Positions 58,324 through 64,000 of a stretch of 64,000 nucleotides of DNA are shown here, piece after piece. The notes beneath the pieces are model-generated. The model saw only the letters and a list, made by a program, of their open reading frames with translations. It made no database searches and had not been told where the DNA came from. A program made the translations under genes and the position numbers. The stretch comes from Sphagnum magellanicum (taxonomy: Eukaryota; Streptophyta; Sphagnopsida; Sphagnales; Sphagnaceae): NCBI GenBank assembly GCA_021904315.1, contig CM038908.1, positions 22,154,501 to 22,218,500 on the forward strand. Direction: 5' to 3'. The first letter of the stretch is position 1; each line of letters starts with the position of its first letter.

Positions 58324-58686
58324 TAGGAGTGGAGCCTGCGGCTTAATTTGACTCAACACGGGGAAACTTACCAGGTCCAGACATAGTGAGGATTGACAGA
58401 TTGAGAGCTCTTTCTTGATTCTATGGGTGGTGGTGCATGGATGTTCTTAGTTGGTGGAGTGATTTGTCTAGTTAATTCCGTTAACAAATGAGACTTCAGC
58501 TTGCTAACTACTCACGCGAAAGGTTCCCCTTGGCAGCCAACTTCTTAGAGGGTCTATTGGCGTTTAGCCAATGGAAGTTTGAAGCAATAATAGGTTTGTG
58601 ATGCCCTTAGATGTTTTGGGTCGCACGCGCGTTACACTAATAAATTCAACGAGTTTATAACCTAGGCCGACAGGCCCGGGTAATCT

Positions 58687-58725
<39 letters not shown>

Positions 58726-58748
58726 ATTGATCTTCAACGAGGAATTCT

Positions 58749-58784
<36 letters not shown>

Positions 58785-58806
58785 TCCTGCCCTTTGTACA
58801 CACCGA

Positions 58807-58841
<35 letters not shown>

Positions 58842-58899
58842 TTTCGAATTGCGGCAACGCTTGCGGTTCGCCACCGGCAATGTTGTGAGAAGTTCATTA

Positions 58900-58960
<61 letters not shown>

Positions 58961-58969
58961 AGATCATTG
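58290..58969 (+). pseudogene. 18S rRNA gene fragment, 3' part
   Basis: Continues directly from 51,147 through the 3' third of 18S: ACTTAAAGGAATTGACGG, CACACCGACCGTCGCTCC, and the 3' end GTAACAAGGTTTCCGTAGGTGAACCTACGGAA.GATCATTG. Changes such as GAACCTACGG for GAACCTGCGG indicate decay. The opposite-strand frames across it are artefacts. Confidence 0.95.
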
Positions 58970-59280
58970 CACACATAGAGAGGTAAACCCTGCGAACACG
59001 CTGTCGTCCTCTCAGGCTCCGCGTGCGGGTGGGGAGCAACCCTTGCGGTCGTGCCTCGCTCGCATGCGGGGCCCCCTCCGAGGGGCTCGACGCCTCGTCC
59101 GCTTTTCCGGCTTCCGGTGAGAGTTCTGGCCCTTTGGCAGCCAGTTTCGTCGGCGGTCGGAGGCGGGCGCGAGTCAGGTTTTTGCCCCGCGGATGCACCA
59201 CGCACCATGTTCGACCGAGCGAATCTAAACCTTTGCTTCCCCTCCCCGGGGCGGAAGCGAACCTTGAAGAGTAACAAACA
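58970..59280 (+). other. ITS1
   Basis: About 310 bp, GC-rich, between the 18S 3' end and the 5.8S start, with the expected loss of conservation. Its length is ordinary for many plants but much shorter than the ITS1 I associate with many conifers. It could reflect the lineage or an internal deletion. Confidence 0.85.
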
Positions 59281-59436
59281 ACTATCAGCAACGGATATCT
59301 TGGTTTTCGCAACGATGAAGAACGCAGTGAAATGCGATACGTAGTGTGAATTGCAAAATTCCACGAATCATCAAGTTTTTGAACGCAAGTTGCGCTCGAG
59401 GCTTGTCCCGAGGGCATGTCTACCTAAACGTCACCG
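59281..59436 (+). pseudogene. 5.8S rRNA gene copy, mutated
   Basis: Recognisable 5.8S: CAGCAACGGATATCTTGG, CGATGAAGAACGCAG.GAAATGCGATAC, GTGTGAATTGCA, TTTTTGAACGCAAGTTGCGC and CCGAGGGCATGTCT. Substitutions at positions invariant in land plants (for example CTTGGTTTTCGCAACG where CTCGGCTCTCGCATCG is usual) are mostly C to T or G to A, as in unconstrained methylated DNA. Confidence 0.92.
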
Positions 59437-59490
59437 CTCGACCCACCCATCCGTCCCATGCTTGGGGCGGTGCTGACGTGGAAGATCATA
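59437..59490 (+). other. Start of ITS2, truncated
   Basis: About 50 bp of GC-rich sequence after 5.8S (GCTCGACCCACCC...GGGGCGGTGCTGACGTGG), then an abrupt change to AT-rich spacer. 26S is absent. Confidence 0.75.
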
Positions 59491-59954
59491 AATTCTGTTT
59501 TCCAATAAATTCGACAATAATGGATTAACATTTTCAATACACCTCAAAGCAAATTTAAAGGTATAAAAATTTGAGACTTTACTTGGAATGATCACAAAAA
59601 TCTTGAAAACTTTTTATCTAGTATCAATGCAATTTCATAACATGTTATGCGTTCAATTAACGTATTTAGTAAATATTTTTGTGAGTCTTGATTGCCAAAT
59701 GTTCAATGTCAATAAATCATAAAGTGGAGGGTTTTTTTGATGATATATTGATGAAAAACATGTAACAAATAATATAAAAAGAAACATGGCACATTAGAGT
59801 TGTGCATGATTTAGGTTGTTCACTAAAACAACATAATTTGTCTCACACTTGATTATAAATTAATTGACATGTCTTAAAGAATGACTAATTAGGATTCAAA
59901 GTGTTTGGTTTAATTTCAACATTGCCATGGTTATTGGCACAACATGATGAAACC
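59490..59954. other. AT-rich spacer, nothing recognised
   Basis: Lies between the right edge of the rDNA fragment and the receptor-kinase pseudogene. No repeat or coding trace was seen. Confidence 0.5.
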
Positions 59955-59959
59955 CAAGA

Positions 59960-62455
59960 AGGTTTGGGAAATCCATCTCATGAATGCTATTAGCTTCTTT
60001 TGAAACAACCACCATATCCACCCCAAATAATAACATGGCTAACACGTGTCATCAATGGACGTCTTGAGGTTGATGTTTGCACACATAATAATGCCACATC
60101 AATCACACGTCATGCTTCATCATCGAATACGTTGTTGTTTAATTGTTGGTCAATAAGATTAAACAACTTATCTTGTTCATATAAAGAATGTGCCTGAAAA
60201 GACCACCTGCCCATTTTGGGGAAACAAATTAGATTCACAAAATTCTTTTATCTTATTAGTATTAAATATGGATTAGTGGGTCATTACTTCGATTTATTAC
60301 GTATCCTTTTGTAAGTTATAAACCTAACCATATTAACTTAACCATTTGAGTGTTAACTTTAAATTGCCCACCAACATGAAGTCTAGATTTTTTGATTTGC
60401 CATATAAGCATCACCAAGTGCTTCTTCAATCCCTTTTATGGCTATTGGATTCATCTCAATGAAGGCAATTTTTAATTTTTAATATGATGTAATTGGGGAA
60501 AATATGGCTGCCCAATCCTTTTCAAAATCTGACACCAAATAACCTGGGTTTCATTTTTGTGATAATTTTTTTACTTATCGATCCTTATTAGCCTTATGCT
60601 GAATTTATAATAAATAACCATTTCAAGCAATTGGGATAATGATTTAACATCTTGCCCCACAATATTACATTATATAATTAGGTTATTAATTAAATTTTTT
60701 ATAAAAATTAAATGTACATACACTTACCCATTCAAGAAGTTAAATTTTGTTTGTTTCCAAAGACAAATCAATATTCTTGTGACCACTCACAATCTTCAAG
60801 AGAAGAACCCCATAGTTGAATACATCCACCTTTTCAGCGAGTTTGCCAAGAATAGAATATTCGGGTGACAAATACCCCCTACAAGAAAAACAAAACTAAT
60901 CAAGTAAGAAGTATATAAATTTATGTGCAAAATGTGTTGAAAATTTAGTTTCAATGGTGTCAAAGATTAATCATTCAATTATTTTCAAATGACCCAAATG
61001 TGTACATCTAGTCATAAAATCATTACAACATCATATCTTGGTTTTGATGAGTGGAAAAATGTACATCCTTCCAACAATATGGGCAGTTGACAAATGGCTT
61101 ATATCTTCTGGAAATAATTGTGCCAATCCAAAGTTTGTAATCTTTGGGTTCAAATCTTTGTCAAGGAGCATGTTAGATACTTTAATGTCTCAATGTATAA
61201 TGCGTGGTTGCAAATATTCATGAAGGTAAATGGGGCAACGAGCAATTCCCACACATATGTTGAATCGCATTGTCCAATCCAAGAATAAAACATTTTTTAT
61301 GTGTTGTTCTACAAACACCATAATGTTAACAATGATTAATCATAAAATATTTGATTATCATGCATGCATGACATGCAAACCATTAAAATATCATCAAAAT
61401 TTCTATGACATGGAAGTTTACCATGGTTAAGTTGAAAATGTGATGCCCCAAAGAGCTTCAACAAGTTTTTTGTTTTCCAAAAGCTCAAACACAATAAGTC
61501 ATTGTGTGCTTTGTAAAGAACATCCTTTCACCTTCACTAGGTTTTTATGTCTAACACCAGTCATGAGCACAATTTTGTTCAAAACCTCACTTACTTGTTA
61601 ATGTGATTTATTCAATAGTTTCACTTCCACATTTGTCCCATCAAGTAATATTCCCTATAAAAAACATAGAATTCTTTTTTAATCTTTCATCATTGAATGA
61701 AAAATATCAATTATCAATTAGTAAATCCTTTGAAGTTAATCATGACCAATTTCACGTTAAATGCATGAATTACAAATTTGAATTATGTATTTGAATTATT
61801 ATTTTAACATCAAACACTATATATATTATAAACATTTTAATTAATTCCATTAAACTAGACATGTTCAATGATGGAAATACTATGAATTTGTAGGGAAGTT
61901 GGAGTATGAATTTACCTTATAAACTGCCCCAAAACCACCCTCTCCAAGCTTATTTGATGGATGGAAATCATTAGTGGCTAACTTTAACACATTATATGAA
62001 TACAATATAGGTTGCACTTGTTGTTTGGCAAATTTTGTGAAAATGGTATTTGTTCAATTGTCATTCATTTCACATGTGAGTATAATAACTTACAACTAAT
62101 GAAGTGAACATTCAATAATCACATTATTGGCAAGCTTTTACAAACCTAAATATAAATGGGTCAATCAATGGACAACATGATGTTATTACATCTACACACA
62201 TCTAAAAAAATTGAGCAATGATTGCACTTTGGTAAGTAAGTACTTCAAATAGAAAAGAAGCAAATAATGAAGCTAAGGAAAAATATAGATTTGAATTTCA
62301 TTGTACCTTTTTGAATTTCACAAAAGGTTAACATATTTTTATGGTACTTCCAATATATGACAATGAAGAAGATTCCACCCACAAGTAGAAAAATGGGTAA
62401 TATTGTTGACAATATCCAAGTTAACTTTTGATTAAATTCATGGGAATTATAGCTT
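59960..62455 (-). pseudogene. Receptor-like kinase pseudogene (TM plus kinase exons)
   Basis: Minus-strand exons in order. About 62,455-62,307: a hydrophobic helix (STILPIFLLVGGIFFIVIYW) followed by KYHK. About 62,040-61,916: LATNDFHPSNKLGEGGFGAV, the ATP-binding glycine loop. 61,654-61,441: LLDGTNVEVKLL with the VAIK lysine, and HKNLVKVKGC. About 61,290-61,068: YLHEYLQPRIIH-stop-DIKVSN, where the catalytic HRD arginine codon is a stop, and ITNFGLA in place of DFG. 60,878-60,728: YLSPEYSILGKLAEKVDVF, the APE-type motif. 60,193 to about 59,960: LLCVQTSTSRRPLM, with another stop. Several other stops occur. This matches LRR-type receptor kinases with a GIxLDGT..VAVK.L pattern (class VIII-like, inferred). 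The ectodomain is not securely seen. Confidence 0.88.
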
Positions 62456-62469
62456 TTATAAATATTTGT

Positions 62470-64000
62470 TTCAAAAAGGGTTTAACCTTGGGTTAATAAT
62501 TGAGTGAAACATGGATTCATGTTATACAAACTTGAACTAAGGGGTTTTATTCATTAAAATGTCTTTTGCAGAGAAAACAACTATTGTAAAATTTCTCCAA
62601 ATCTCATATTAATTTGAAAAAAATTCATATCTTGCTTCCCTTACAAGTAGAACTCTCATAACATAGTTTGAACAAGTACAATAAATTTCACTAACTTTTA
62701 TTTTTACTACATGATGGCACTCAACATTATCATAATGTTTAAATTTGAATGCCACATGCAAATGCCAAAATTTCCAAATTTATGTGTGAAACCTTCAATA
62801 TAGGATAATGGAAATGGAGGCAATATCCATGTATGTTAAATGACAAGTGATAATGTTGAATTTTATGCACTTGTAGCTTTTTATGGTGTGTATTATTTTT
62901 TTATGAATAATGCACAATTCTTAACTTGCCCATGAAGGTTCAATCTATGAAATGCAAGAAAATTATTGTGGTGTATATGCCCACCTATTTGGATGGTAGA
63001 TGAATTGTTAGGGTAATTTAGTTGTTCATTTGGAGTTGGGTTTTTGGGGGCAACAAAATTACAACATGGATTCCCTCCAAGCCTATAATGGTACACAATG
63101 TGAATCACAACATTCAAGAGCTATATATAAGTTTTGCATTTCTATAGGTAATATTTAAAACTAATGAAGCTCTTAATAATATAGGATCAATTGTGTCCCA
63201 CCCTATATTATTACAAAATGTATGTGCCATTTGGTGATCTCCGTTCAATGGACCAATGAATTCATTGCATTCCCACTAGGTCTTGTGTAGTGGGACCCAT
63301 GAATTCATTCAAAATCTTGTGAAAACACTTTGCATACATGGACACATTTTGTTGTAATGTTATTTAAGCTAAAACATATGCTTAAAAAAACTGATTATGA
63401 TGTTTAAATAATGAAAATAATGAAATCCATGAATTTGCTAATGAAACTCACAAGATGGGTGTATATATACCACTTTCCCAAGATGGGTTAAGTTGAGTTA
63501 TCTTATTGTTCACCATTGATATCAGTGCCCCATGAACCAAATGTTTAGTCAAATTGATTTGTAAATCCAAGACTCCTAAAAGTTGTTATCAAAATTGCTA
63601 CATGGAGGCCTCAAAATGTTAGTTCACAACACATTGTTTTACCAAGGAAAAATCACAATGTGTGCTTTAAACCTTAAATGTGAAGAATACCTGTTTATAA
63701 GCTTTATAGTTTCAAGTTCAAAGTCTTGTAGAATTACCAAATCTAGTTGCTATTTAGAAAAAAATCTTAAATTATACATATAAATATTTGAAAGTTGTTA
63801 AAGTTTCTAGGCTTAAAAATGCATTGAAAAGTTAAATATTATAATTATTATGCAAAAAATCAACCTAGTACCATAAAAATAAATTGATGTTTATGCCATA
63901 ACATATAAGCACCAACACATGCAATTAAGTGCTAAGACATAAGTTATTCACACTTCTTGTAACATGAATGAAAAATAAAAAAAATTAGATGGAAATGAAC
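62470..64000. other. AT-rich spacer, possible ectodomain trace
   Basis: Mostly featureless. A minus-strand stretch at 62,893-63,117 reads GGNPCCNFV and NNSSTIQIGG, which could be the remains of the extracellular exon of the kinase pseudogene just downstream on that strand. The evidence is too weak to call. Confidence 0.35.

Noticed and set aside
58897..59417. 154-155 codon minus-strand frames
   Set aside because: They are antisense to the end of 18S, ITS1 and 5.8S, and are artefacts of GC-rich rDNA.

Overview
The window looks like nuclear DNA of a vascular land plant with a large, repeat-rich, AT-rich genome. The evidence is plant-type LTR retrotransposons with initiator-tRNA-Met primer sites, plant-type 18S-ITS1-5.8S rDNA, fragments of plant receptor-like kinases, and GT-AG introns in short plant-style exons. 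A gymnosperm would fit, but nothing here proves a lineage. I see no intact ordinary host gene: every recognisable host-derived sequence is a fragment or pseudogene.

Layout. 1-11.3 kb is AT-rich spacer with one receptor-kinase last exon (2.4-2.7 kb, minus strand) and several decayed repeats. 11.3-18.0 kb and 19.2-25.3 kb hold two insertions of one terminal-inverted-repeat transposon family. Each is 6-7 kb, has TIRs of about 37 bp and is flanked by 9-bp direct repeats, which is Mutator-like. Both carry, in the same order, a CTACC-rich left end, GTATTGCA-type satellite blocks, a minus-strand three-exon gene for a C2H2 zinc-finger protein I do not recognise, a hypervariable minisatellite, and a G-rich right end. 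This family is the most novel object in the window. 25.3-30.9 kb is mostly spacer with diverged tandem repeats and weak coding-like traces.

30.9-43.0 kb is a nest. A minus-strand Ty1/copia element (213/214-bp LTRs, TSD AATGT) is split near the 3' end of its RNase H region by a minus-strand Ty3/gypsy chromovirus (822-bp LTRs, TSD GGCAA/GGCGA). 43.6-45.5 kb holds consecutive 3'-half exons of a DNA polymerase delta catalytic subunit (POLD1) copy on the minus strand. It is joined directly to a decayed minus-strand Ty3/gypsy gag-protease-RT remnant (45.5-49.3 kb).

51.0-59.5 kb is a truncated, mutated rDNA fragment (18S 3' part, ITS1, 5.8S, start of ITS2). A second, much younger copy of the same chromovirus (plus strand, 51,148-58,289) is inserted in its 18S part, with a perfect 5-bp TSD, CTGAA. 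60.0-62.5 kb holds an exon-by-exon receptor-like kinase pseudogene (minus strand) whose last exon is homologous to the one at 2.4-2.7 kb. The rest is AT-rich spacer.

The sequence records a history of layered insertions and decay. Many of the stop codons in the chromovirus copies are CGA to TGA changes, and the rDNA carries C-to-T-type changes, both expected of methylated, silenced DNA.
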